Shown here piece after piece: positions 38,865 to 49,556 of a DNA stretch of 64,000 bases. The notes under the pieces are model-generated. The model was not told the DNA's origin and did no database searches. It saw nothing but the letters and a program-made list of their open reading frames with translations. The first letter of the stretch is position 1; the number at the start of each line of letters is the position of its first letter. Both the position numbers and the translations under genes were made by a program. The DNA comes from Rebecca billardiae RCC1528. Taxonomy: Eukaryota; Haptophyta. The stretch spans positions 806,001 through 870,000 of the forward strand of contig OZ251249.1 of assembly GCA_965240325.2 (NCBI GenBank). The letters run 5' to 3'.

Positions 38865-40001
38865 ATGGCGACGGCGGCTATGCTGCAGCTGCTGCTGCTG
38901 GCGACACTACGCGCGTTCACCTGCCCGCCACGCTTCCAGGCCTCAGCGTCGGCGCCCGTCCCAAACGTGGTGCACCAGCCCTGGCTCGGGGGCACCCCGA
39001 TGCGCTGGGAGCACGTGCTCTCGATGATGAGCGTGCGCTACGTGCTGCGCCCCGAGCAGTACGCGCTCTACTACGACCGACCGCCGCCGCGCACGCCGCA
39101 GTGGCTCTGCGCGCTCGCGCTGGTCGACAGGGCGGTCCAGCGCGACGCGCGCAACCGGACGTTCGACGACGGGGCCCCCGTGCGCCGCGTCGCGCACCAG
39201 TCCGACCACATGCGCCTCGAGCTGCTCGAGGCGCACGGCGGCGTCTACTTGGACCACGACGCGTTCGCGCTCCGGCCGCTCGACGAGCTGCGGCGCTGCG
39301 GCGCCGGCCTGATGGCGAGCCACGACGTGCTCGGCGGGGTGGAGAAGATGAACAACGGCGTCATGCTGGCGCGCGCGCACGCGCCCTTCTTCAAGCTGTG
39401 GCGCAAGGCGTACGCGCAAGGCTTCACGCCAGACGAGTCGTGGGACCGCAGCTCGTGCGTGCTGCCGATGCAGCTGGCGCGCGCGCACCCGGACCTCGCG
39501 CTCGCGGTGCCCGAGGGCGCCATCGGCCCGCTGCCCACGCCTCGCGACGTGCGGGGCGCGAACAGGAGCCACGCGAGCATCCTGGACCAGGCGCTCGTGC
39601 TGCACCTCACGGGGCTGTTCACGGTGCGGGCCCGGGTCCGGCAGGTGCGCAAACACGGCGTGCTGCCAGCCATCGCCGAGCGTGTGCTTGCTGCTGCGGG
39701 CAGCGTGGGCGACGCCCGCCGGTGGCGGGGGCCGCCAGGCACGGCGGAGTCGACCGGCGAGACGGGACCTACGACGGCCGCGGCGGGCATGACGCCGCCG
39801 CCCATGAGCTTGCAAAGCTGCCAACGGCAGGTCCGCGCGTACGTGCAGCTGCGCTGGACGAAGAAGATTCAGAAGAACAGCTCCGCCACGTGGACCACTG
39901 GCAGCAGTGCGAAGCAGCAGCGCCGGCAGCAGCCGATCGTTGTCAGCAGCATGCGGAGGCGACTATACGACGACGAATCAGAAGGCTCCGGATTCGGTTG
40001 A
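38865..40001 (+). CDS. GT32-like glycosyltransferase, tandem copy 1
   Basis: Intron-less, 378 residues. The N-terminus is a hydrophobic signal or signal-anchor (MATAAMLQLLLLATLRAF). The body matches the sugar-binding DXD region of the GT32 (OCH1/alpha-1,4-galactosyltransferase-like) group: VVHQPWLGG at the start of the Rossmann-like fold, SDHMRLELLEAHGGVYLDHD with D130-H-D132 as the metal/nucleotide-sugar motif, then LDELRRCGAGLMASHD and MNNGVMLARAHAPFF. Such enzymes act in the Golgi and transfer a hexose from a nucleotide sugar. The C-terminal 80 residues are Arg/Gln/Ser-rich. The ATG at 38865 is preferred over an upstream in-frame codon because homology with copy 2 starts just before it. 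Confidence 0.8.
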   Translation: MATAAMLQLLLLATLRAFTCPPRFQASASAPVPNVVHQPWLGGTPMRWEHVLSMMSVRYVLRPEQYALYYDRPPPRTPQWLCALALVDRAVQRDARNRTFDDGAPVRRVAHQSDHMRLELLEAHGGVYLDHDAFALRPLDELRRCGAGLMASHDVLGGVEKMNNGVMLARAHAPFFKLWRKAYAQGFTPDESWDRSSCVLPMQLARAHPDLALAVPEGAIGPLPTPRDVRGANRSHASILDQALVLHLTGLFTVRARVRQVRKHGVLPAIAERVLAAAGSVGDARRWRGPPGTAESTGETGPTTAAAGMTPPPMSLQSCQRQVRAYVQLRWTKKIQKNSSATWTTGSSAKQQRRQQPIVVSSMRRRLYDDESEGSGFG

Positions 40002-40553
40002 CCCCTGCCAGTGGCGGGCATTCTGAGTCGGAACGACGGGCGGAACCGAGTCGAAGTTACTCAAGCGGACCATATAGCCAGGTCCCTAGTTGCGCAGGTG
40101 GGGGTGCGGGATTGGGCACTGTGCCACAGCAGCTGCATCCCATGAGCTCCCCCCCAGGTGGCATGCAGCCCACCCTAGGGGCGGGTACCAGATCCACTGC
40201 CAAGCACAATTTATTATAGGCCTGGTACGTCTGTGTACTCTGTGTGGGCACACGATCGCGGGCCCGCGACCAGTCAACGACACAGCCTGCGGCAGGATCT
40301 GCGGCCAGCTGCGACAGGCTGTACGGCCCGTGCAGCCGTGTGACCTGCTGGTGTGCCCAACTCCAGCCCACGCGCGCTGGGGCTGACGCGCTGGGTCGCC
40401 AAACCGTCGTGCACGGGCCGTGAAGGCCGCCTGGATCAGCCCAGGGGGGCAGGGTGAGCAGTGGCGTGCAGCTCAGTCAGAATGATGTCGTGACGATTTA
40501 AAATTGTTGAGACCCCTGTAAGCACGTTTGGTCCAGCAGCAGAGGGCATCAGC
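40002..40553. other. spacer between glycosyltransferase copies
   Basis: About 550 bases without a supportable gene. Homology with the upstream side of copy 1 begins only at about 40524, some 30 bases before the second ATG. Confidence 0.5.
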
Positions 40554-41672
40554 ATGGCGACGGCGGCTATGCTGCAGCTGCTGCTGCTGGCGACACTACG
40601 CGCGTTCACCTGCCCGCCACGCTTCCAGGCCTCAGCGTCGGCGCCCGTCCCAAACGTGGTGCACCAGCCCTGGCTCGGGGGCACCCCGATGCGCTGGGAG
40701 CACGTGCTCTCGATGATAAGCGTGCGCTACGTGCTGCGCCCCGAGCAGTACGTGCTCTACTACGACCGACCGCCGCCGCGCACGCCGCAGTGGCTCTGCG
40801 CGCTCGCGCTGGTCGACAGGGCGGTCCAGCGCGACGCGCGCAACCGGACGTTCGACGACGGGGCCCCCGTGCGCCGCGTCGCGCACCAGTCCGACCACAT
40901 GCGCCTCGAGCTGCTCGAGGCGCACGGCGGCGTCTACTTGGACCACGACGCGTTCGCGCTCCGGCCGCTCGACGAGCTGCGGCGCTGCGGCGCCGGCCTG
41001 ATGGCGAGCCACGACGTGCTCGGTGGGGTGGAGAAGATGAACAACGGCGTCATGCTGGCGCGCGCGCACGCGCCCTTCTTCAAGCTGTGGCGCAAGGCGT
41101 ACGCGCAAGGCTTCACGCCAGACGAGTCGTGGGACCGCAGCTCGTGCGTTCTGCCGATGCAGCTGGCGCGCGCGCACCCGGACCTCGCGCTCGCGGTGCC
41201 CGAGGGCGCCATCGGCCCGCTGCCCACGCCTCGCGACGTGCGGGGCGCGAACAGGAGCTACGCGAGCATCCTGGACCAGGCGCTCGTGCTGCACCTCACG
41301 GGGCTGTTCACGGTGCTGGCCCGGGAACGGCAGGTGCGCCAACACGGCCTGCTGCCAGCCATCGCCGAGCGTGTGCTTGCTGCTGCGGGCAGCGTGGGCG
41401 ACGCCGGCCGGCGGCGGGGGCCGCCAGGCACGGCGGAGTCGACCGGCGAGACGGGACCTACGACGGCCGCGGCGGGCATGACGCCGCCGCCCATGAGCTT
41501 GCAAAGCTGCCAACGGCAGGTCCGCGCGTACGTGCAGCTGCGCTGGACGAAGAAGATTCAGAAGAACAGCTCCGCCACGTGGACCACTGGCAGCAGTGCG
41601 AAGCAGCAGCGCCGGCAGCAGCCGATCGTTGTCAGCAGCATGTGGAGGCGACTATACGACGACTACGAATGA
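40554..41672 (+). CDS. GT32-like glycosyltransferase, tandem copy 2
   Basis: Near-identical paralogue of the preceding gene: 372 residues with the same signal sequence, VVHQPWLGG, SDHMRLELLEAHGGVYLDHD and MNNGVML motifs. It differs by a handful of substitutions (for example SMISV for SMMSV, SYAS for SHAS, VLARERQVRQHGL for VRARVRQVRKHGV) and by a shorter tail. The frame ends in DDYE just before an AT-rich tract, whereas copy 1 continues a few codons further. Both catalytic motifs are intact, so both may be active. The lack of introns in both copies leaves the mechanism of duplication open. Confidence 0.8.
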   Translation: MATAAMLQLLLLATLRAFTCPPRFQASASAPVPNVVHQPWLGGTPMRWEHVLSMISVRYVLRPEQYVLYYDRPPPRTPQWLCALALVDRAVQRDARNRTFDDGAPVRRVAHQSDHMRLELLEAHGGVYLDHDAFALRPLDELRRCGAGLMASHDVLGGVEKMNNGVMLARAHAPFFKLWRKAYAQGFTPDESWDRSSCVLPMQLARAHPDLALAVPEGAIGPLPTPRDVRGANRSYASILDQALVLHLTGLFTVLARERQVRQHGLLPAIAERVLAAAGSVGDAGRRRGPPGTAESTGETGPTTAAAGMTPPPMSLQSCQRQVRAYVQLRWTKKIQKNSSATWTTGSSAKQQRRQQPIVVSSMWRRLYDDYE

Positions 41673-41894
41673 ATATATATATATATATAATTGATATTAA
41701 TTATATATATATATATAAATTTATTATATTGACTCTGCTGCTGTACGATCAATGAATATTCGTTACGATGCCGCGCGACGGCGCGTCGACGCGACGACCG
41801 CCACTTATATGCCATATATATCGATGACGACCATGATGCACGACTCGTAACTGAATGCGCGGGCCTGCTACCCGGGCCGACCGGACGGCGACGA

Positions 41895-44388
41895 CTACGC
41901 GCGCGCGCCCTCGACCGCGCACTGCTCGTCCACGATCGCGTTGATCTCCGAGTCGAGGGCGCGGATGCGCTGCTCCGCCTGCTTGCGCTCGCACTGCAGC
42001 GCGTGGAAGCGCTGCGCGAAGCCCGAGGCCGCGTCGGTCGGCCGCGCGGCGTGCACGCGCAGCACGCCGCTGTTGAGCCGGTTGAGCTGCGCGAGGCAGT
42101 GGTACCGCGCGCGCGCGTCGGATGGCGTGCACGCCATCGTGAAGTGCTGCTCCACGTCCGTGAGGTCCTCCAGCCGCACGTGGCGCGTGTACCGCAGGTG
42201 GTTGGAGCGCGAGGCGAGGGCCCAACCGCCCTCGCGCAGCGCGTCGGCGACCGTCGTCGGCCGCGCGAGCTCGACGCCGCCGCCGCCCTCCGCCTCCGTC
42301 TCACCCTCGGCGGCCGCGGCCCCGGCAGCCGGCGGCGGCTGCCGCGGCGCCGCCCAGGGCAGCTCGGCGGCGCCGGGTCCGGGCGGTCCGGAGCCGGCGG
42401 TCGGCGTGGCGGGCGTCGAGAGCGGCGAGGCGCGGCGGCCGTGCGCCTCGGCCAGCGAGATCTGGAGGGCGCGCGCCAGGCACGCCGCCTCCGCGCCCTC
42501 CTGCGTGTGCTCGCCGCCTCGGCGCCGCGCGCCGTCGTGCGTGCGCGCGCCGGGCGCGCGCGCCGCGCGGTGCGGCCGCGGCCGCGCCGCGCGGCCGAGC
42601 TGCAGCTGAGCCTCCGCCTCGCGCGCCTCCGCCGCCACCACCGCGCGCAGCGCGGCCTCGAGCGAGCCGTCGTCGTCGTCGTCGCCGCCGCCAGCGCCGC
42701 CGCCGCGCGCGGTCGTGCGCGCGCCCGCGCCGCCCTCGCCACCGCGCCCGCCGCCGCCGCCCTCCGCGGCGCGCGCGTCGAGCGCGGCGCGCCGCAGCTG
42801 CGCCGCCGCGGCGCAGAGGTTGGCGGCCCGCTCGCGGTGGACGCAGAAGCGCTCCAGCGCAGCCTCGGAGTGGCGCGCGCGCAGCAGGCTGTCAGCCAGC
42901 TGCCACTCGCACGCGAGGCTCGCGTCGCGCCCGAGCTCGAGCGCGCGCTCGCACGCGCCGAGCGCCTCCGCGGCGAGCGGCGGCTGGTGCTGCTCCATCG
43001 CCGCGCGGCCGTGCGCCCAGCAGTCGTACGCGAGGTCGTAGCACGCGCGCGCAAGCACCGAGCGCGCGAGCGTGACTCCTTCCATCGACGCGTCCGCGCT
43101 GCTCGCGCCGCCGCTCTCCTCGTGGCAGCGCCGCGCGGCGACAAGCGCGGCCTCGGGCGCGCCCAGTTCGTACAGCTGGCGCGCGAGCTTGGCGAGGGCG
43201 GCCGCGCGCGGCGCGCCCTCCGCGCCGGCCGCGCGCGCGCTGGGGTGGGCGCCGCCGCCGCCGTGCGCGCACGCGGCCGCGCCCGCCGCCGACGCCGACG
43301 CGGCGCCGACAGCGCGCGGAGACGGCTCCGCGCGCGCCGCGGGCGGCTCCGGCACTGCGCACGCGGGCGGCTCGGGTAGCACCGGCGACTCTGGCGGGGC
43401 GGGCGGCGGCGGCGGCGGCGCGGCGAGGGCCGCGGGCTCGGGGCCCGCCGCCTGCTGCCACGCGGGCGCGGGCGGCGCGTCGTCGTCGTCGTCGCGCGCC
43501 GAGGCCGCCGCCGCCTTGACCGCGGCCGCCACGGGCCGCAGCGGCGCGCCGCCGCCGACGCAGCGCAGGCAGCGAGCCGTCCCGAGCAGCGGCCTGTGCT
43601 GCGTGCGCTGCGTCTTGCTAAAGTGCGAGGGGTGCAGAACGCGCTCGCACGCGCCGCACTCGTAGCCGCCCGCGTCGACGCACGCCCACGGCAGCCCCAC
43701 ACTCACCATCCGCACGCACTCGGAGCAGCCGCCGCCGCCGCCGCCGCCGCCGCTCGGCCGAGCGCGGCCGGGCGCGCCGGTGGCGCTCCGGCCGACGACA
43801 GCGTGGATGTGCCCAGCGAGCTCGGCGTCCAGCTCGGGCGGCAGCGCGCCGGGCTCGAAGAGGAAGTCGAGGGCGAGCAGCGAGGAGTCCGGAGGGTCCG
43901 GGGAGTCCGGAGGGTCCGGGGAGTCCGGAGGGTCCGGAGACGCGTCGGCGGGGCGCGCGGCCGCGCGCGCGGGCTCGCCGCCACCCGTCAGCCCGCCCCC
44001 CGCCTGCCGTTGGAGCCGCAGGCAGGAGACGCGCACGCGGCTGAGGCCGAGCGCGGCCGTGTCGCACAGCCGGCGCAGTGCCGCGCCGTGCAGCGCACCC
44101 GCCGGGCGCGAGGGCGCGAGCAGCGGCGCCCACGGCGGGAGCTCCGCGCCCGGCGCGAGGGTCACCGCCTGGCCGGGCAGCACGCCGCGCCGCGCCAGCC
44201 GCAGCAGGGCCTCCGCCGCGCGCGGGCGCGCACCCCGCAGCCGCGCGCCCACCAGCTCCTCTGGGCGCTGGCCGACGCGCGCGCCGAGCGCGCGCAGGCG
44301 TGGGCCCAGCGTGCTGGGCCCGGCGCTGCCCCCGGCGCGCGCGTCCGCGTCGACGATGGCGCAGAGCTCGCAGCGCAGCTGCCGCCCC

Positions 44389-44422
<34 letters not shown>

Positions 44423-46904
44423 CGTCAGAGTCAGAGTCGGCGTCGGCGTCGCTTGCCGAGCGGAGCTCCTCCGCCTCCGCCTCCGCCTCGTCCGCCTCTT
44501 CGCCCCAGCCGCTCGCGCCGTCGCTGCCCGAGCACTCGCTGCCCGACCCCGCCGAGCCCCCGCCATCCGCGTAGTCCCCGGCCTCGTCGACCTCCGAGCA
44601 CGAGTCCGTCTCGTCAGAGCACGCCGACGCGACGTCGTCCTCCTCAGCAGCAGAATCGCCGCCACCGTCGCCGTCGCCGCCGTCGCCACCGTCGCCGATG
44701 ACGTACAGCTCGTGCGCGGGCACGCTGATCACGCTGACACACAGCCCGTCCACGCCGCGCAGCGGCCGCTCGAGCTCGACGCGCGCGGTGCTGCGGTCGT
44801 CGGGGTCCGCCGCGCCGCCGCCGCGCCGCGCCGCGCCGCCCACCTCGAGCACCAGTCCGGTGCGGCCGTGCAGCCGGCGGCGGAAGGCGGCCCAAGCGTC
44901 TGCGTCCGCGCGGCGCGCGCCGCCGCCGCCCCGCCGCCCGCCGCCGGCGCCGCCGGTGGCGCCGCCGCCCGCGCGCGGCGTGTCCCCTTTGCTCGGCGGC
45001 GCGCCGCCCTTCGGGTCCTCGTCCGCCGGCTCGGGCGGCGGCATGTGCACCCGGACCCGCCGCCCCGCGTGCAGCGGCGGCAGGAAGGAGTGGCGGCAGG
45101 CGGGGCAGTGGTCCCTGCCGTTGAGCACAAAGCTCGCGGCGCAGTCGGTGCAGATCCAGTGGTGGGCGCACGGCAGCTCGAGGCGGCAGACGCCGCCTGG
45201 CCGCGGCGTCACCTCGAAGCACACGAGGCACTCCGACTTGGAGTCGGGCCCGCCGCTCAAGTCGGGCGAGCGCAGCTGCCGGCACGACTGCAGCCGGCGC
45301 AGAATCTCCTGCCCCTTCAGCGGCAGCCCCGGAATATGCCCCGGACTGTTATGTCCGGGAGTCCGGCCGGCCGCGAGCAGTCCGGGCGCGCGGGTGGCGA
45401 GGTCGACGCGGGGACCGCCGGTGGCAGGGCTGCCGCCCTCCGCGTCGGTCGAGCCGCCCTCCTCCGCCTCGGACGCCGACGCCGCCGCCGGCCCAGACTG
45501 GGCCGAGGGCGCCTCCGCCGCCGACGCCGCCGCCGGCTCCGACGGTGCCGAGGGCGAGGGCGCGCGCGCGCCCGCAGCCGCGGGCGCATGCGCGCGCGCG
45601 CGCGCCGACCCCGCCTCAGCCGCCGCGCCCGCCGCCGCCGCGCTCGTCGTGGCCGCGGTCGGGGTCGGCGGCGGCGCCCCCGCCGTCGCGCCCGGAGGCG
45701 TTCCGAACGACGGCGGCGGCGTCTCCGCCCGCGTGCCCGCCGCGGGCGCGGGCTCGCGCGGCGGCGGCTGCTGCGCGGGCGGCGCGCCGGCCGCGGCCGA
45801 CGGCGCGTCGGCGGCGCCGCGCGCGCGCAGCGCCGCGTGCGCCTCGTCGCGCGCCGCGCGCGCGGCGGCGAGCTCGGCGCGCAGCGCATCGGCCGCGCCG
45901 CGCGCCTCGTCCAGCCGCGCCGCCGCCGCCTCCGCCTCCGCCGCGCGCGCCAGCGCCGCGTCGCAGCGCGCCTGCAGCGCCGCGGCGCGCGCCGCGTCGC
46001 GCGCCGCGTCGCGCGCGCGCCGGCCGCGCAAAGCCTCCGCCTCTGCGCGCAGCCCGTCGCGCTCGCGCTCGAGGCGGCGGCGCTCGGCCGCGTCGGCCTC
46101 GCGCTCCCGCCGCGCGCTCGCCGCCGCCTCCTTCGCGCCGCGCAGCTCGGCGCGCGCGCGCTCCAGCTCCTCCGCCAGCGCGGCGGCGCGCGCGGCGGTC
46201 GCGCTGGCCGCGCGCGCGGCCGCCGCGTCGGCCGCGCCCTTGCCGCGCGCCGCCGCCGCCGCCGCCGCTTGCTCGGCGCGGCGGAGCTTCTCGCGCAGCG
46301 CGTCCGCATCGGCGCGCGCCGCGTCGCGATCCCTCGCCACGCGCGCCGCCACGCCGTCCGCGCCGCGCAGCCGCTCGCGAAGCGCGTCCGCGTCGGCGCG
46401 CGCCGTGGCCGCGGCCGCCACCGGCGCGCCCTCCGCCGCCTCCGCCGCCCACGCGGCCGCGGCGCGCTCGGCGCGCAGGTCGTCGAGCTCGCGCTCGGCG
46501 CGCTCGGCGCGCTCGCGCAGCTGCGCGAGCAGGTGCACCGGCGGCGGCGGCTTGGGCGCGCGCGCCGCCGCCTCGCGCTCGGAGGCGTGCCGCGCAAGCT
46601 GCGCCTCGGCCGCGCGCGCGGCCGCCCGCGCCGCCGCGAGCTCAGGCTCGAGCGCGGCGTGCTTGGCGCGCCACTGCTCGACGGCGGCTTCCGCGGCGGC
46701 GCCGCGCTTCTGCTCCAGCGCGCACAGCTCGTCGGACAGCGCGGCGCCCTGCTCCGCCGCGAGCGCGCGCGCCTCGGCCGCGACCGCCCGCTCAGAGAGC
46801 GCGCGCGACTCCGCGCGCGCCGCGTCCGCGTCGGCGTGCGCGGCGTCGCGCTCGGCGCTGAGCTGCTGCACGCGGCGGCGGAGGATGTCGAGCTGCAGGT
46901 CCAT
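41895..46904 (-). CDS. giant coiled-coil RING-finger protein with a second zinc domain
   Basis: Single open frame of 1669 residues from MDLQLDILRRRVQQL; an ATG 18 codons upstream is possible. Residues about 1-360 are an Ala/Arg/Glu coiled coil. At about 558-612 lies a RING-type finger (CLVCFEV, then LPCAHHWICTDC, then DHCPACRHSF), the signature of E3 ubiquitin ligases. Long acidic and poly-Gly linkers follow. At about 1081-1115 a second zinc module, YECGACERVLHPSHFSKTQ with closing CLRC, resembles the Stc1-type finger. The C-terminus (about 1200-1300 and 1555-1669) has ordered helices with no family recognised, including VEQHFTMACTPSDARARYHC. A ubiquitin ligase with a scaffold region is inferred. 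Introns hidden in the low-complexity linkers cannot be excluded. A TCCGGA-type repeat encodes PDSPDPPDSPDPPDS. Confidence 0.65.
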
Positions 46905-47316
46905 CGGCCGACGGGGCTCGCGGGCCGCGCCGCGCGTGCGCGAGGCGTGCGCGCGCACCGACCGCCGCGCAGTGCGGGACGGCCAGCGCTCGAGACGCGG
47001 CCAGCGCTCGAGACGCCAAGCTACAGTTTACTAAGAATAAGAGACGCACACAGCTCACAGTACAAGCTCAAAGCGGCAAGGCCCTTCCGCTTGCAAGCGG
47101 GCCGCGCAGCACGCCTGCGCTGCCGCCGGACCAGGCGGCCGCCCTTTGTTCCAGCAAAGTCCGGGAGCTAAAATCGCGCCACTTCCGCCCCGCTTTTCCC
47201 GCGCTCCCCGTCTCGTCAATCGCCAGTCATCAGGCTCCGTTCACTCGGCATCAGGCGATCGATCAGCACTGCGCTACGACTGCAATACGCGACCGTGCTG
47301 CTGACGCGCGCAGATG
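46905..47316. promoter_or_regulatory. promoter region of the RING gene / 3' flank of the next gene
   Basis: About 410 bases between two minus-strand genes. Composition is less extreme than the coding regions. No specific element is recognised. Confidence 0.35.
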
Positions 47317-49509
47317 CTACGACGCGTCATCGTCATAGCGCCGCCGCGCCTCCGGCGTGTCGTAGGGCGGCGGCGAGGGCGGCGGCGGCACGTAGCGCGC
47401 GCCCGCGCCAAACGCACGCACGCGCGCGCGCAGCATGGCCGCCGCTGCATCCGCATCATCCGCAGCGGCACTACTGCGAGCATCCGGCAGCGGCTCAGCA
47501 CGCCGAGCAGCGCCGCCCGTGCCCCCGCCCTCCGCCGCGCCGTGCACCACGCGCCCGCCGCCAGACCACTGCCCCCCGCCGCCTCCGGCGCCGCGGCCAT
47601 AGCCACAGGCACTCTCGTGAGTAGAGTGAGTAGAGTGAGTAGCGGCTGAGTAGTAGGCCGACGGCGGGAGCCAGATCGAAGCGCGCCCTTTGAAGCCGCC
47701 GCCGCCACCGCCACGGCGGCTGCCGCCATCCTCCTCGTACGGCAACGCGCCGCGCGGCGCGGACGCGGCGCGCGGCGCCACGCCCCAAGCCCCGCCGCCC
47801 TGTGCGCCGCCCTGCAGCCCGGTGCTGGCGCCCTGTGCGCCGCCCTGCAGCCCGGTGCTGGCGCCCTGTGCGCCGCCCTGCAGCCCGGTGCTGGCGCCCT
47901 GTGCGCCGCCCTGCAGCCCGGTGCCGAGGGCCGCTACCGCGTGCGCCTCCGCCGCCGCGCGCGCGCGCACGTGCAGCGCGCGCGGGTCGTGCGCCACGGC
48001 GCCCTTTGCGCGCGCGCGCCGCGCCGCGACATCCGCCGTCGCGACGCCCGCGGCGTCAGGCGCGTGCGCGCGCGGCGGCGACGCGGCCGCGCGGAGCGGC
48101 GCGGCGCGCTCGGCGGCATCGCGCGCCGGCGGCCGCCACCCAGCCGCGCCGCCGCGCGCCGTCGGCAGCGGGATGGCCGCACCCTGCAGGGAGTCCGGGG
48201 CCCACGCGCCCGGCCGCGCGCGGAGTGCCGCGCCGTGCCTGCCGCCGCCGTCGGCCGCCGCGGCGGGGGCGTCGCCCGCCTGCGCGCCCGCGCGCCGCGC
48301 GCCGCCCGCCGCGCCGGCAAGCAGCGCGCAGCGCCAAGCCACCTCGGCCGCGCGCGCGCCGGCCAGCGCGCCGGCTGTCGCGGCCAGCGCGGTGTGGTGG
48401 TGAGCGCTGTGGAGCTCGGTCGAGGTGAGGCCCGCGGCGGCGGGCGGCAGCGTGGCGGCAAGCGGGCGTGGGCGCCGCGCGCCGCGATCCCAACCACCCT
48501 CGCCGTCCGCGCCGTCCCCGTCGTCGTCATCGCCGCCGCCGCCGCCGCCGTCGTCATCGCCGCCGCCGCCGCCGCCGTCGTCGCGAGCGCGCGGCGCCTC
48601 CGGTCGGACGCCCAGGTGACGCGGCCGCGCGCCCCGGCCTCCGCCCCCGCCCTCGCCGGGCCAGTCGGCGCGGCGCGCGCGCGCGGGCAGGCCCGCCGCG
48701 CCCGACAGCTCGACGGCGCGCGTGCGCGGCGGCGGCGCGGACGCGGCGCGCGCTGTCGCGCCGTCGGGCGCCAGGAGGCGCGCCACGCCTCCGGCCGCGG
48801 CGCCGGGCGCGACGCGCGCGCGGCCGCGGCCTGTGCCGAGCAAACCCGACACAGCCGCCGGCATCGGCTCGGCGAGCAGCGCGCCACCACCACCGCCGCC
48901 AGCCGCGCCGTCCGGGGCGGGCGGCGTGCCGCCGCTGCCGAAGTCGAGCACGCGCGGGCCTGGGCCTGCGAGGTGGCGGCTGCCGCGGCTAGGAACGCCC
49001 GCGGCCGCCGACGCCGCGTGCGGCGCCGCGCCGCCGGCGGCGGTGGCGGCGGCCGCCGGCGAGAGCGGCGCGACGGCGTCGGGCCGAGCGGGCGGCGGGG
49101 AGAACGCGCCGCGCCCCTTGCGCCCGGCGCGGAGCGGGTCCGCGCGCTGCGCCGCTCGCGCGTGCGCGGCGCCCAGCCCAGCGGCGCGCTCCGCCGCCGC
49201 CGCCTCCGCCGCGCCGTCCGCGTCGGCGCCGCCGCGGCCGGAGCGCGCGGTGGTCTCACCCGAGGCGCTGCCGCCGTCGGCGGCGAACGGCGCGGGGCGC
49301 GCGCGCGGCGGGGCCGTCCACGCGAGCGCGGCGCTCGCCTCCACCACGCCGCCTGCGCCCGGCACGCGGCGCCGTGCGGGCACACGCTCCGGAGACCACT
49401 GCGCACGCACGCACACACGCACACACGCACACACGCACGCACGCACACACGCACGCACGCACGCACGCACACACGCACACACGCACACACGCACACACGC
49501 ACGCACACA

Positions 49510-49556
<47 letters not shown>

